Assembly: GCF_015223195.1 (NCBI RefSeq)
Contig: NZ_JADFUA010000002.1
Location: 186,001 to 250,000, forward strand
DNA from: Chitinilyticum piscinae
GTDB taxonomy: Bacteria; Pseudomonadota; Gammaproteobacteria; Burkholderiales; Chitinibacteraceae
Direction: 5' to 3'
DNA: 64,000 nt
The notes below the pieces were generated by a model. It was not told the origin of the DNA, made no database searches, and saw only the letters and a program-made list of their open reading frames with translations. Position 1 is the first letter of the stretch. Each line of letters starts with the position of its first letter. Made by a program: the position numbers and the translations under genes. This document shows, one piece after another, positions 19,516 to 27,925 of the stretch.

Positions 19516-20655
19516 ATGCCGGTGAATGCAGCGGAGTTTACTGCGCAAGATCATGGGTATATGCAGCGAGCTATTGATATAGCTGCCTTGGGGCTATATA
19601 CCACCACACCCAATCCGCGTGTCGGCTGCGTCATCGTGCGCGATGGCCACGTCGTCGGTGAGGGCTGGCACGCCCGTGCCGGCGAGCCGCATGCCGAAGT
19701 CCATGCGCTGCGGCAGGCAGGTGAACTCGCACGCGGTGCGACGGCCTATGTCACGCTTGAGCCGTGCAGCCATCATGGCCGCACGCCGCCGTGCGCCGAT
19801 GCGCTGCTGGCGGCAGGTGTGGCGCGGGTGATTGCGGCCATGCGCGATCCGAACCCGCTGGTGGCGGGGCGTGGCCTGGCGCGCCTGGCTGCAGCTGGCG
19901 TCGCGGTGGCCAGCGGCCTGCTGCAAGCGCAGGCGCTGGCGCAGAATGCCGGCTTTATCTCGCGCATGGTGCGACAGCGTCCGTGGCTACGCCTGAAGAC
20001 GGCTTGCAGCCTCGACGGGCGTACCGCGCTGGCGAATGGCGAATCGAAATGGATTACCGGTGCAGCGGCGCGCGCCGATGTGCAGCGCTGGCGCGCCCGG
20101 TCCTGCGCCATGCTTACCGGCATCGGTACGGTGCTGGCAGATGATCCGCAGCTGACGGTGCGGGATTTTCCCGTTGAGCGCCAGCCGCTCAGGGTAGTGC
20201 TGGATCGCGAGTTGCGCACACCGCCTTCGGCGAAGCTGTTGGCAATGCCGGGTGTGCTGCTGTTTACCGCCGCTCAGGATGCCACTCGTCAGGCAGCATT
20301 GCGCGAGCGCGGCGCGGAAATCGTCATGCTGCCTGTTGCCGGTAATCGCCTGCCGCTGGCCATGGTATTGGCTGCGCTGGCACAGCGCGGCTGTAATGAG
20401 GTGATGCTCGAAGCCGGGGCCACGCTGGCGGGGAGTGCCCTGCGCGCCGGGCTGGTTGACGAACTGCTGCTGTACCAGGCCCCAGTGCTGCTGGGAGATC
20501 CTGGGCGGGGTGTTGCCAGTCTGGAACTGGCCAGCATGCAGGACAAACTGGTACCGCGTGTGATCGAGCGGCGCATGCTGGGGGATGATTTGCGCACCCA
20601 CATGCTGTTTACCCCGTATGAACATCTGCTGGCATCGGCAAAGGAGGCTGCATGA
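19516..20655 (+). CDS. ribD: Riboflavin biosynthesis deaminase/reductase
   Basis: The 379-residue bifunctional enzyme has an N-terminal deaminase with zinc ligands in PHAEVHAL and EPCSHHGRTPPC, then a reductase domain from about residue 150. It converts the first pyrimidine intermediate to 5-amino-6-ribitylamino-uracil phosphate. ATG 19516 lies about 10 nt after AAGGAC and is preferred over TTG 19510. It is the first gene of a run (ribD to pgpA) in which almost every junction overlaps or touches. No FMN riboswitch is visible upstream. Confidence 0.93.
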   Translation: MPVNAAEFTAQDHGYMQRAIDIAALGLYTTTPNPRVGCVIVRDGHVVGEGWHARAGEPHAEVHALRQAGELARGATAYVTLEPCSHHGRTPPCADALLAAGVARVIAAMRDPNPLVAGRGLARLAAAGVAVASGLLQAQALAQNAGFISRMVRQRPWLRLKTACSLDGRTALANGESKWITGAAARADVQRWRARSCAMLTGIGTVLADDPQLTVRDFPVERQPLRVVLDRELRTPPSAKLLAMPGVLLFTAAQDATRQAALRERGAEIVMLPVAGNRLPLAMVLAALAQRGCNEVMLEAGATLAGSALRAGLVDELLLYQAPVLLGDPGRGVASLELASMQDKLVPRVIERRMLGDDLRTHMLFTPYEHLLASAKEAA

Positions 20656-20840
20656 GTGATGGACTGATTCCCTGCCCGGACTGTGGCAAGCCGCTGGAGG
20701 TGATGAAAGCCTGCGGCGCAATCCAGTATTTTTGCCCGCATTGCAATGAACTGAAGTCGGGCAAGCGTGTGCGTGCCGCGCAGGCGCCGCAACAAGACAC
20801 GCCGGCTGCGCCGGATGCCACCCCAAACCAAGGAGGCTGA
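20652..20840 (+). CDS. Small zinc-ribbon protein (YfgJ C-terminal type)
   Basis: This 62-residue protein has two CxxC pairs (CPDC and CPHC) around KPLEVMKACGAIQYF. That layout closely resembles the second half of E. coli YfgJ, a zinc-ribbon protein of unknown role. The N-terminal ribbon of YfgJ is absent and a low-complexity Ala/Pro tail replaces it at the C-terminus. The start overlaps the ribD stop (ATGA) and its stop touches the ribE start (TGAATG), so it is translated within the riboflavin operon. Its purpose there is unknown. Confidence 0.75.
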   Translation: MSDGLIPCPDCGKPLEVMKACGAIQYFCPHCNELKSGKRVRAAQAPQQDTPAAPDATPNQGG

Positions 20841-21452
20841 ATGTTTACAGGTATTGTCCAGGCAGTCGGAACGATTGCCGAAGTGGCGCCATTTGCCGGT
20901 GGTGTCCGTCTGACGCTGCAGGCCGGCGGGCTTGATCTCTCCGATGTGCAGCTCGGGGACAGCATCGCGCATAACGGTGCCTGCATGACGGTGATCGAGC
21001 TGTTTGAAGGTGGCTACCGGATCGATGTGTCTGATGAATCACTGCGCTGCACGGTGGGCCTCGATCAGGCCGGTCGTCGCGTGAATCTCGAAAAGGCCAT
21101 GCGTCTTGGCGACATGCTGGGCGGCCATCTGGTCTCCGGCCATGTCGATGGGGTGGGCAGGGTGGTGAGTTTTGATCCGGTGGGCGACAACCGCGAGCTG
21201 GTGGTGCATGCGCCGCAGTCGCTGGCCAAATACCTGGCGGTGAAAGGTTCTGTGGTGGTCAATGGCGTCTCGCTGACGACGAATTTCGTGCGCGATGTGG
21301 CAGACGCTTGCGAATTCTCGATCAACCTCATTCCGCATACGCTGAGCGTGACCACGCTGGGCGGCATTCAAGCTGGTGACCAGGTCAATCTGGAAATCGA
21401 CCTGATCGCCCGCTATGTCGAGCGCATGGTAAGCCTGGAGCACGCGCGATGA
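20841..21452 (+). CDS. ribE: Riboflavin synthase alpha subunit
   Basis: The 203-residue protein has two lumazine-binding repeats, starting MFTGIVQAVGTI and resuming near residue 98 (GHLVSGHVDGVG). It dismutates two 6,7-dimethyl-8-ribityllumazine molecules to riboflavin. AAGGAGG lies 4 nt before the ATG. It overlaps ribBX by 4 nt (ATGA). Confidence 0.94.
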   Translation: MFTGIVQAVGTIAEVAPFAGGVRLTLQAGGLDLSDVQLGDSIAHNGACMTVIELFEGGYRIDVSDESLRCTVGLDQAGRRVNLEKAMRLGDMLGGHLVSGHVDGVGRVVSFDPVGDNRELVVHAPQSLAKYLAVKGSVVVNGVSLTTNFVRDVADACEFSINLIPHTLSVTTLGGIQAGDQVNLEIDLIARYVERMVSLEHAR

Positions 21453-22552
21453 CCGTACCCATTTCCCCGGTGCAGGACATTGTCGCCGAGCTGCGCGCCG
21501 GCCGCATGGTGGTGCTGGTTGATGAAGAAGACCGCGAAAACGAAGGCGATCTGGTTCTGGCGGCGGATTTTGTTACGCCGGAGGCGATCAACTTCATGGC
21601 CAAGTACGGGCGCGGCCTGATTTGCCTGACGCTGACCGCTGATCGCTGCCGTCAGCTGGGGCTGGCGCCGATGGTCAAGCAGAATGCATCGTCCTTTGGT
21701 ACCAATTTCACCGCCTCGATCGAGGCGGCAGAAGGGGTTTCGACCGGGATTTCCGCGCACGACCGCGCGCTGACGATCCGCAAGGCGGTGGCCATTGATG
21801 CCCGCGCCTGCGATCTGGTATCGCCGGGGCATGTGTTCCCCATCCAGGCCCAGCCCGGCGGGGTGCTGGTGCGGGCAGGGCATACCGAGGCAGGTTGCGA
21901 TCTGGCTGCGATGGCCGGGCTGACGCCGGCGTCGGTTATCTGCGAGATCATGAACGACGATGGCACGATGTCGCGTCTGCCACAGTTGCTGGAATTCGCC
22001 GCGGAACACCAGCTCAAGATCGGCACGATTGCCGACCTGATCCACTACCGCAGCCGTACCGAAACCCTGATCGAATGCATGGGGCGGCGGATGATTACGA
22101 CGGTGGCGGGCGAGTTCGAGCTGGTGGCCTACCGCGACAAGATGAACAATGCGACCCATCTGGCGCTGGTCAAGGGAAACATTGATCCACAGGCCGATAC
22201 CCTGGTGCGTGTGCATGAGCCGCTGTCGGCCATGGACTGGATCGATCTGGGTAGCAGCGCTCACTCCTGGGGGGTGAAACCCGCGCTGGAAACCATCGCC
22301 GCAGCCGGTTGTGGTGTGGTGGTGCTGCTGCACAAGGCCGAAACCGGCGAGGATCTGTTGGCGCGGGCGCTGCCGGAGCTGGGGCTGGCTGCACCGAAGA
22401 AATGGGATATGCGCACCTACGGAATTGGCGCGCAGATGCTGCGCCACCTGGGGGTAGGCAAAATGAAGATCATGAGCCCGTCCCGGCGCATGCCCAGCAT
22501 GGCCGGCTTCGGACTGGAAGTGACCGGCTTCGTTCCGCCGGATCACGCCTGA
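21449..22552 (+). CDS. ribBX: DHBP synthase with degenerate GTP cyclohydrolase II domain (RibBX type)
   Basis: Residues 1-200 are a complete 3,4-dihydroxy-2-butanone-4-phosphate synthase with the acidic loop [12 protein letters not shown] and HTEAGCDL. Residues about 205-367 align with GTP cyclohydrolase II, but the three zinc cysteines of that enzyme (family pattern CLTGDxxxSxxCDC) are missing: the matching stretch here reads [17 protein letters not shown]. This is the RibBX form, in which the second domain is not expected to open GTP. A separate ribA is therefore needed elsewhere in the genome. It is translationally coupled to ribE. Confidence 0.88.
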   Translation: MTVPISPVQDIVAELRAGRMVVLVDEEDRENEGDLVLAADFVTPEAINFMAKYGRGLICLTLTADRCRQLGLAPMVKQNASSFGTNFTASIEAAEGVSTGISAHDRALTIRKAVAIDARACDLVSPGHVFPIQAQPGGVLVRAGHTEAGCDLAAMAGLTPASVICEIMNDDGTMSRLPQLLEFAAEHQLKIGTIADLIHYRSRTETLIECMGRRMITTVAGEFELVAYRDKMNNATHLALVKGNIDPQADTLVRVHEPLSAMDWIDLGSSAHSWGVKPALETIAAAGCGVVVLLHKAETGEDLLARALPELGLAAPKKWDMRTYGIGAQMLRHLGVGKMKIMSPSRRMPSMAGFGLEVTGFVPPDHA

Positions 22553-22615
22553 TTCACTGATTAACCGGCAGGTGGCGGCGCCGCCTGCACCGATTCAACA
22601 ACAAGGATAATGACC

Positions 22616-23089
22616 ATGACACTGGCTCAACAGGTGCCCTATATCGCACCGAATCTGGATGGCAAGGATTTGCGCATCGGCATCGTGATGGCGCGCTTCA
22701 ATACGCCGGTCTGCGAAGGCTTGCGCGATGCCTGCCTGGCCGAACTGGCCGCGCTGGGTGTCGATATGCAGGATGTGCTGCTGATGACCGTGCCTGGCGC
22801 GCTGGAAATACCGCTGGTACTGCAATCGCTGGCAGAAAGTGATCGCTACGACGCGCTGATCGCGCTGGGGGCGGTGATTCGCGGTGAAACCTATCACTTC
22901 GAGCTGGTAGCCAATGAATCGGGTTCCGGCATCACCCGTGTTGCGCTGGATTGTGCCATTCCGGTGGCCAATGCCGTGCTGACCACGGAAACCGATGAGC
23001 AGGCCGAAGTGCGCATGGTGGAAAAAGGCCGTGATGCGGCCCGTGTTGCCGTGGAAATGGCCAATCTGCAAAAGGCGCTGCAAGCATGA
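22616..23089 (+). CDS. ribH: Lumazine synthase (riboflavin synthase beta)
   Basis: The 157-residue protein has the family motifs FN in [12 protein letters not shown], the PGALEIP loop and [12 protein letters not shown]. It condenses the products of RibD and RibB to dimethylribityllumazine. Of two ATGs 6 nt apart, 22616 is preferred because AAGGA (22603-22607) is only 2 nt from 22610. A near-perfect 9-bp hairpin (about 22567-22588) without a T-run sits in the 63-bp gap after ribBX. Its stop overlaps the nusB start (ATGA). Confidence 0.93.
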   Translation: MTLAQQVPYIAPNLDGKDLRIGIVMARFNTPVCEGLRDACLAELAALGVDMQDVLLMTVPGALEIPLVLQSLAESDRYDALIALGAVIRGETYHFELVANESGSGITRVALDCAIPVANAVLTTETDEQAEVRMVEKGRDAARVAVEMANLQKALQA

Positions 23090-23577
23090 GCGAGAACCAG
23101 ACCCCCGAACAGAAGCCTGCAAAGCCGAAATCCGCCCGCCGCCGCGCGCGCGAATTTGCCGTGCAGGGCGTTTACCAATGGCTGCTGACCGGTGAAACCG
23201 CGCACAGCATCGATCGCTTTCTGCATGACAGCAGCACCAGCTATGGCCGTGCCGATGCCGAGCTGCTGAAAACCACGCTGTTTGGCGCGATCAAGGAGGC
23301 AGAAACGCTGAAGACCGCGCTGCGCCCGCACGTTGATCGTCCGATGGATGAAGTCAGCCCGGTCGAGTGTGCCGTACTGCTGGTCGCTGGTTTCGAGATC
23401 GTGCACATGCCCGAGACCCCGTATCCGGTCATCATCAACGAAGCGATCGAGCTGGCGAAGACCTTTGGTGGTGTCGACGGGCACAAGTTCGTCAATGGCG
23501 TGCTCGATCGTCTGGCCAGCCATGTGCGCGAAGAAGAGTTCGTCAGCCTGCGCCAGCGCAAGCCACGCAGCGCGTAA
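23086..23577 (+). CDS. nusB: Transcription antitermination factor NusB
   Basis: The 163-residue protein has a basic, low-complexity N-terminus and the NusB core ([16 protein letters not shown]-like opening; [12 protein letters not shown] and VNGVLDRLA near the end). NusB binds boxA RNA with S10 in rRNA antitermination. Placement directly after ribH is the classical proteobacterial order. The ATG overlaps the ribH stop. Confidence 0.94.
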   Translation: MSENQTPEQKPAKPKSARRRAREFAVQGVYQWLLTGETAHSIDRFLHDSSTSYGRADAELLKTTLFGAIKEAETLKTALRPHVDRPMDEVSPVECAVLLVAGFEIVHMPETPYPVIINEAIELAKTFGGVDGHKFVNGVLDRLASHVREEEFVSLRQRKPRSA

Positions 23578-23589
23578 GCGGAGCCGGGT

Positions 23590-24543
23590 TTGAACGAATT
23601 CGGTCTGATTGCGCGCTATTTCACTCGCCCGGCGGCCAATGCCGATCTGGGGGTGGGGGATGATTGCGCGCTGATGCGCGTGCGCGAGGGCATGCAACTG
23701 GCGGTGTCGGTCGACATGCTGGTCAGCGGGCGCCATTTCTTTGCCGATGTCGATCCGCAAAGTCTTGGGCACAAGGCGCTGGCCGTGAATTTGTCCGACC
23801 TCGCTGCCATGGGGGCAGAGCCGCGCTGGTTTACGCTCTCGCTGGCGCTGCCGGAGCTCGACGAGGGCTGGCTGGCCGGCTTCAGTGCCGGCCTGCATGC
23901 ACTGGCGGACCAGCATGGCATTTCGCTGGTCGGTGGTGATACGACCAAGGGGCCGCTGACGCTGTCGATCCAGGTTGCCGGTGAGTTGCCGGCCGGTAGC
24001 GCGCTGCTGCGCAGTGCTGGCCAGCCCGGCGATGATTTGTGGGTGTCTGGCGAGCTGGGCGCCGCGGCAGCCGCAGTCATGCATGGCTGCGGCCGGTTCC
24101 GACTTCCCGACACCGAATGCCGGGCAGCCTATCGACGGCTTGAATGGCCGACGCCTCGCGTTGAACTCGGGCTGGCCTTGCGCGGCGTGGCGCATGCTGC
24201 GCTGGATATCTCGGATGGACTCGCCGGGGACTTGCGCCATATCTGCGCCCGATCTGCCTGCGGTGCAGAGCTGTGGCTGGAAGCATTGCCTGCCAGTGAC
24301 TGTCTGGCCGTACTGCCCGAGACGCTGCGTCGCGAGGCGTTGCTGTCAGGGGGGGACGATTACGAGCTGTGTTTCAGTGCCCCGGCTGTGCAGCGCGAAC
24401 ATCTTGCTGCGCTGGCCGCAGAACTGGGTGTGCCGCTGACGCGCATCGGCAGGTTGGTTGCCGGGAGTGGTGTGCAGGTGCTGCTGCACGGCGAGGATAT
24501 CTGCTGGCAGCACGGTGGCTTCGATCATTTTGGTGCTGCTTGA
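23590..24543 (+). CDS. thiL: Thiamine-monophosphate kinase
   Basis: The 317-residue kinase has the AIRS-type metal-binding motifs: GVGDDCAL near residue 19, VSVDMLV, and a downstream SDLAAMGAEP. It phosphorylates thiamine monophosphate to the diphosphate cofactor. TTG at 23590 is the apparent start. GGAG lies 6 nt upstream and the N-terminus (NEFGLIARYF) is the normal one, with no ATG before the conserved core. It overlaps pgpA by 1 nt (TGATG). Confidence 0.92.
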   Translation: MNEFGLIARYFTRPAANADLGVGDDCALMRVREGMQLAVSVDMLVSGRHFFADVDPQSLGHKALAVNLSDLAAMGAEPRWFTLSLALPELDEGWLAGFSAGLHALADQHGISLVGGDTTKGPLTLSIQVAGELPAGSALLRSAGQPGDDLWVSGELGAAAAAVMHGCGRFRLPDTECRAAYRRLEWPTPRVELGLALRGVAHAALDISDGLAGDLRHICARSACGAELWLEALPASDCLAVLPETLRREALLSGGDDYELCFSAPAVQREHLAALAAELGVPLTRIGRLVAGSGVQVLLHGEDICWQHGGFDHFGAA

Positions 24544-25076
24544 TGAGTGCAGGCAAGCCACGGTCGGTGCGCCCACCGGCCGGTTTTCTTTGGCAGAGTC
24601 CGGCACACTTCATTGCACTGGGCTTGGGTAGCGGGCTGATCTATCCTGCTCCTGGGACCTGGGGTACAGTGATGGGTGTTGCTCTGTATCCCTTGATTGT
24701 CTTGCTGTATGGGCTGATACCCATGGGCTTGCCCTTGCCGGTCTGGGTATTGCTGCTGTCCTTGCTGGTCTTCCTGCTGGGCTGTCATTGTGCCGAGCGT
24801 GCCGGGCGGGCGCTGGGGGTGTCGGATCACGGCAGTATCGTGATCGATGAGATTGTCGCAATCTGGCTGGTATTGCTGGTGGTGCCCGCGACGCTGGCTG
24901 GTTGGCTGGCCGCGTTTGTCGCGTTCCGCATTTTCGATATTGCCAAGCCCTGGCCGATTCGCTGGCTGGATGCTCGCGTCAAGGGCGGATTCGGGGTGAT
25001 GGTCGACGATATACTGGCAGCTGGCTTTGCAGTGCTGGTTTTGCTGGCGGTGCAGCAGTTTTTTCCGCTGACTTGA
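24543..25076 (+). CDS. pgpA: Phosphatidylglycerophosphatase A
   Basis: The 177-residue membrane enzyme matches PgpA: ALGLGSGLIYPAPGTWGT near the N-terminus and VIDEIVAIWLVLL in the middle, with about four helices. It removes the phosphate from phosphatidylglycerophosphate to give phosphatidylglycerol. It is the last gene of the rib-nusB-thiL operon, an order shared with E. coli, and is followed by a strong bidirectional terminator. Confidence 0.93.
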   Translation: MSAGKPRSVRPPAGFLWQSPAHFIALGLGSGLIYPAPGTWGTVMGVALYPLIVLLYGLIPMGLPLPVWVLLLSLLVFLLGCHCAERAGRALGVSDHGSIVIDEIVAIWLVLLVVPATLAGWLAAFVAFRIFDIAKPWPIRWLDARVKGGFGVMVDDILAAGFAVLVLLAVQQFFPLT

Positions 25077-25093
25077 GCGGTGGTGGTATGCAG

Positions 25094-25129
25094 AAAGAAA
25101 AAGGACAGCGTTTGCTGTCCTTTTTCTTT
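25094..25129. terminator. Bidirectional terminator between pgpA and bamC
   Basis: A perfect 16-bp inverted repeat (A-rich arm, GGACAGC, GTTT loop, then its complement ending in T5CT3) serves the converging pgpA and bamC transcripts. Confidence 0.93.
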
Positions 25130-25142
25130 GCTGAGATGCGAG

Positions 25143-26315
25143 CTACTTGAGTTGCATCTGCAGGGCCGTCAGCAGCTTCTGTTCCAGAGCCGGGTTGGCT
25201 GGGGTGCCGGCATTGGGCTTAAGCTTGACGCGGGTGCCGCTGCCTTCCTGAGTCAGGGTCATGGTGTATTCCGGCGGCGGAGTCTTGGTGTCCTGCTTGG
25301 TGCTCTTCCAGAACGCCAGCGAAGACATCCAGTTGCTGCTCTCCTTTTCCTTGCCGATGTCGAGTTCAGCCTGACGGATCAGGTAGCTGCCCTCGGCACG
25401 GTTGCGGTCGTAGACCACGAAACCGCTGCGTTCGACGGCAAGGCCGACACGGCGCCATGCGCGATCGAAGGTGTCGGCCAGCAGCAGCGTGCCATTGCTG
25501 TCAACGCGCGCCTGGGGCTCGCGTGCCTTGGCTGCGGCATCGCCATTCACGACGACTTTCTGTGCGGCATCCTTGTCGTAACCGAGCTGTTGCAGTGCCA
25601 GTGCCAGCATCTGGGCTTCCAGATCCGGGTCGGCGGGCCGCGGTGTCCAGATGGTGGAGGTTTCACCCTGCACATTACTGTCACCACCGCCCTTCATCTC
25701 GGTGCTGCCATCACGGAAGACTTCGACCAGCCCGTGGTGCGTGATGTAGACCTCGGTGGTGCCTGGTTCACGGCCCGGCTCGACGCGGGTGCGGTAACTA
25801 TCCATTTCGCCGGTGGAAAGGAAGCGGCCTGCCACCTTGTTCAGCAACTTGGTCAGAAAATCCGGCGGCAGATTGGCGCGGTTTTCCAGCCAGTCGGTTT
25901 CCATCACGCCCAGGGTCGGATTATCCGTAGCCAGCAGGAAGCCCTGGCCGATCCAGAATTCGCGCAGGTCAGCCCAGACTTTGTCGGGAGATTTGTTCAC
26001 CACCAGCCAGCGCTGTGCACCGGCACGCTCCAGCTTGGCTTTCGGTGCATCCGGCATCACTTGCTGCGGGCCGCTGGCCTGGCTGGTGCGGACATAATCC
26101 TTGGCGCTGGTCTGGCTGCGGCTGAGCGTGTAATTCGCATTGCCAGCCGGAGTGGTCAGATCCGGCGGTACTTCCAGCGGGTTTTTGTTGATGTTGTCGC
26201 TGCCGGAGCGGTAATCAACCTTGCTTTGCAGCATCAGCTGATCGGACGAGCAGGCAGTCAGTGCGATCGCGGCGGCGACCGGCAGGAGTTTCAGGGCTTT
26301 GCTAGGAGAACGCAT
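25143..26315 (-). CDS. bamC: Outer-membrane assembly lipoprotein BamC
   Basis: The 390-residue lipoprotein has a signal peptide ending in the lipobox LTAC, then the unstructured BamC N-terminal segment (NPLEVPPDLT) and two helix-grip domains. It is an accessory part of the BAM complex that folds beta-barrel proteins into the outer membrane. It lies downstream of dapA in the same direction, as in E. coli. A terminator-like hairpin stands in the 63-bp gap. Confidence 0.92.
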   Translation of the reverse strand: MRSPSKALKLLPVAAAIALTACSSDQLMLQSKVDYRSGSDNINKNPLEVPPDLTTPAGNANYTLSRSQTSAKDYVRTSQASGPQQVMPDAPKAKLERAGAQRWLVVNKSPDKVWADLREFWIGQGFLLATDNPTLGVMETDWLENRANLPPDFLTKLLNKVAGRFLSTGEMDSYRTRVEPGREPGTTEVYITHHGLVEVFRDGSTEMKGGGDSNVQGETSTIWTPRPADPDLEAQMLALALQQLGYDKDAAQKVVVNGDAAAKAREPQARVDSNGTLLLADTFDRAWRRVGLAVERSGFVVYDRNRAEGSYLIRQAELDIGKEKESSNWMSSLAFWKSTKQDTKTPPPEYTMTLTQEGSGTRVKLKPNAGTPANPALEQKLLTALQMQLK

Positions 26316-26339
26316 CAGTTTTCAGGCCTTGTCTAACTC

Positions 26340-26364
26340 GAAAAAACCACCCGTTCGGGGTGGT
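26340..26364 (-). terminator. Terminator/attenuator between dapA and bamC
   Basis: On the minus strand, ACCACCC pairs with GGGTGGT around a 5-nt loop and runs into six T residues. It lies after the dapA stop and about 25 bp before the bamC start, so it may reduce read-through into bamC. Confidence 0.8.
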
Positions 26365-26378
26365 CGCGGGGCATCCTA

Positions 26379-27254
26379 TCACGCCAGGGCAGCTTGCTGC
26401 ATGGCGGCGTGAACCACTGGCTGGTTCTGCTCGGACAGGCGGGTGAGTGGCAGGCGGATGCCGGGGCCGATTCTGCCCAGCTGTTCGAGTGCCCACTTCA
26501 CCGGAATCGGGTTGGCTTCGACGAACAGATGCTTGTGCAGCCCCTGCAGGGTGTCATCGATGGTTCGGGCGGCGGCAATATCGCCGGCCAGAGCCAGTCG
26601 ACACATCTCGCTCATCGCCTTGGGGGCGACATTGGCGGTCACGGAAATGGTGCCGTGCCCACCCAGACGGATGAATTCCAGTGTGGTGGCATCATCACCG
26701 CTCAGCAGTGCAAAGCCCTCGGGCAGGCGAGCCGCCAGATCAGCTGCTCGATCAAGATTGCCGGTGGCATCCTTGATCCCGACGATGCCGTCAATGGCGG
26801 CAAGGCGCAGTACCGTGTCGTTGCTCATGTCGGTGATGGTGCGACCGGGAACGTTGTAGAGCAGTGTCGGCAGGCCGCCTTCTTCAGCGATGGCCTTGAA
26901 GTGCAGATACAGCCCTTCCTGGGTCGGCTTGTTGTAATACGGTACAACGGAGAGGCCAAAGTCAGCGCCAACAGCCTTGGCCTGCTTGGACAGATGAATG
27001 GCTTCCCGGGTGGAGTTGGCGCCTGTGCCGGCGATGACCGGGACGCGGCCTGCGGCTTGTTCGACGACAACTCGGATCAGCTCGATATGCTCTTCCACCG
27101 ATACGGTGGGTGATTCGCCGGTCGTGCCTACGGCGACCAGCGCATTGGTGCCCTGTCCGATGTGCCAGTCAACGAGTTGGCGCAAGGCGGGGAAATCCAG
27201 AGAACCATCACTGTGCATGGGCGAAACCAGTGCAACCAGACTACCAGTAAGCAT
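26379..27254 (-). CDS. dapA: 4-hydroxy-tetrahydrodipicolinate synthase
   Basis: The 291-residue TIM-barrel enzyme has the DHDPS signatures [14 protein letters not shown], the [14 protein letters not shown] loop and the Schiff-base lysine in GIKDATGNL. It condenses pyruvate with aspartate semialdehyde in lysine and diaminopimelate synthesis. The start gives the standard N-terminus ([14 protein letters not shown]). The region upstream is the long gene-free stretch before nagE. Confidence 0.95.
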   Translation of the reverse strand: MLTGSLVALVSPMHSDGSLDFPALRQLVDWHIGQGTNALVAVGTTGESPTVSVEEHIELIRVVVEQAAGRVPVIAGTGANSTREAIHLSKQAKAVGADFGLSVVPYYNKPTQEGLYLHFKAIAEEGGLPTLLYNVPGRTITDMSNDTVLRLAAIDGIVGIKDATGNLDRAADLAARLPEGFALLSGDDATTLEFIRLGGHGTISVTANVAPKAMSEMCRLALAGDIAAARTIDDTLQGLHKHLFVEANPIPVKWALEQLGRIGPGIRLPLTRLSEQNQPVVHAAMQQAALA

Positions 27255-27925
27255 GACTCTGACTACCGTGTGAGGAAGTAAACCTGCATTCTAACCGAGC
27301 ACGAAGGTGCGGCAAAGCATTCGACTGTCCGTAAAAGCTTTCGGAATCTGTAGTCACTTGGGGGGCAGGTACGGGGCAGGAGGCTCTGCTTTCGTTAGCG
27401 GGTGCTAATGTAAACAAATGTTGCAAATGGTCAGAAAGTGATTCGCGGCTTGCTGTGTTTGCGCTGCCTCAAGAAGATGAAGGCTGCGAGGTGTAAATCT
27501 CTCACTGGTTGCGGCGTCACCCGGTATCAACGAGGTGAGGTCGGCGGGCTGGAAATCAAGCCTGTGTGATGTAGTTCACTGAGTGTCGGCTACGTTTTTC
27601 TGGTGTATTCGGGGGGCGTGGGGTTGCTGACTGTTGGATTTTGTCAGTCTGCAGCTGGAAACTTGGGTGGTCTCGTTGTTTAGGATTGATTGGCAATGAA
27701 TAATTGCGTCAGGATTTGTGCTCCAAGCACGGTTCTGAGCAGAGCCCGACAACTTGTCTTTACTTATGAAAACAGGAGGAAGCGAACGACGTGGTTGTGC
27801 CGGCAAACAATTGCCACATGACAGCTGTTTAGTTTGTGGGCGTCTCGGGCAGCTTGGCTTGCCAGAACGATGCCCGGCAAGTTTCTCAGAAACTTCGTTT
27901 CGTAATTCTTAATGAGGAAATCAAA
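27255..27925. other. 671-bp non-coding region between dapA and nagE
   Basis: No convincing gene is visible on either strand. It must hold the divergent promoters of dapA and nagE. I see a CRP-like site (27565-27580) and two overlapping hairpins next to the nagE Shine-Dalgarno: CTTGCC/GGCAAG at 27858-27881 and AAGTTTC/GAAACTT at 27879-27895, which share three bases and so exclude each other. A short ORF at 27576-27806 (minus) has no recognisable content. Confidence 0.6.
27565..27580. promoter_or_regulatory. CRP-like palindrome upstream of nagE
   Basis: TGTGA-N6-TCACT matches nine of ten bases of the CRP half-site pair TGTGA-N6-TCACA. It is about 350 bp before the nagE start and 310 bp before dapA, so which promoter it might serve is unclear. 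Confidence 0.35.

Noticed and set aside
19400-19516. FMN riboswitch before the riboflavin operon
   Set aside because: ribD starts 6 nt after nrdR; no room and no conserved RFN element.
21449-22552. Fully bifunctional RibBA
   Set aside because: The zinc cysteines of GTP cyclohydrolase II are absent.
27576-27806. 76-codon minus-strand ORF before nagE
   Set aside because: No ribosome site, no recognisable motif, and it lies over the likely regulatory region.
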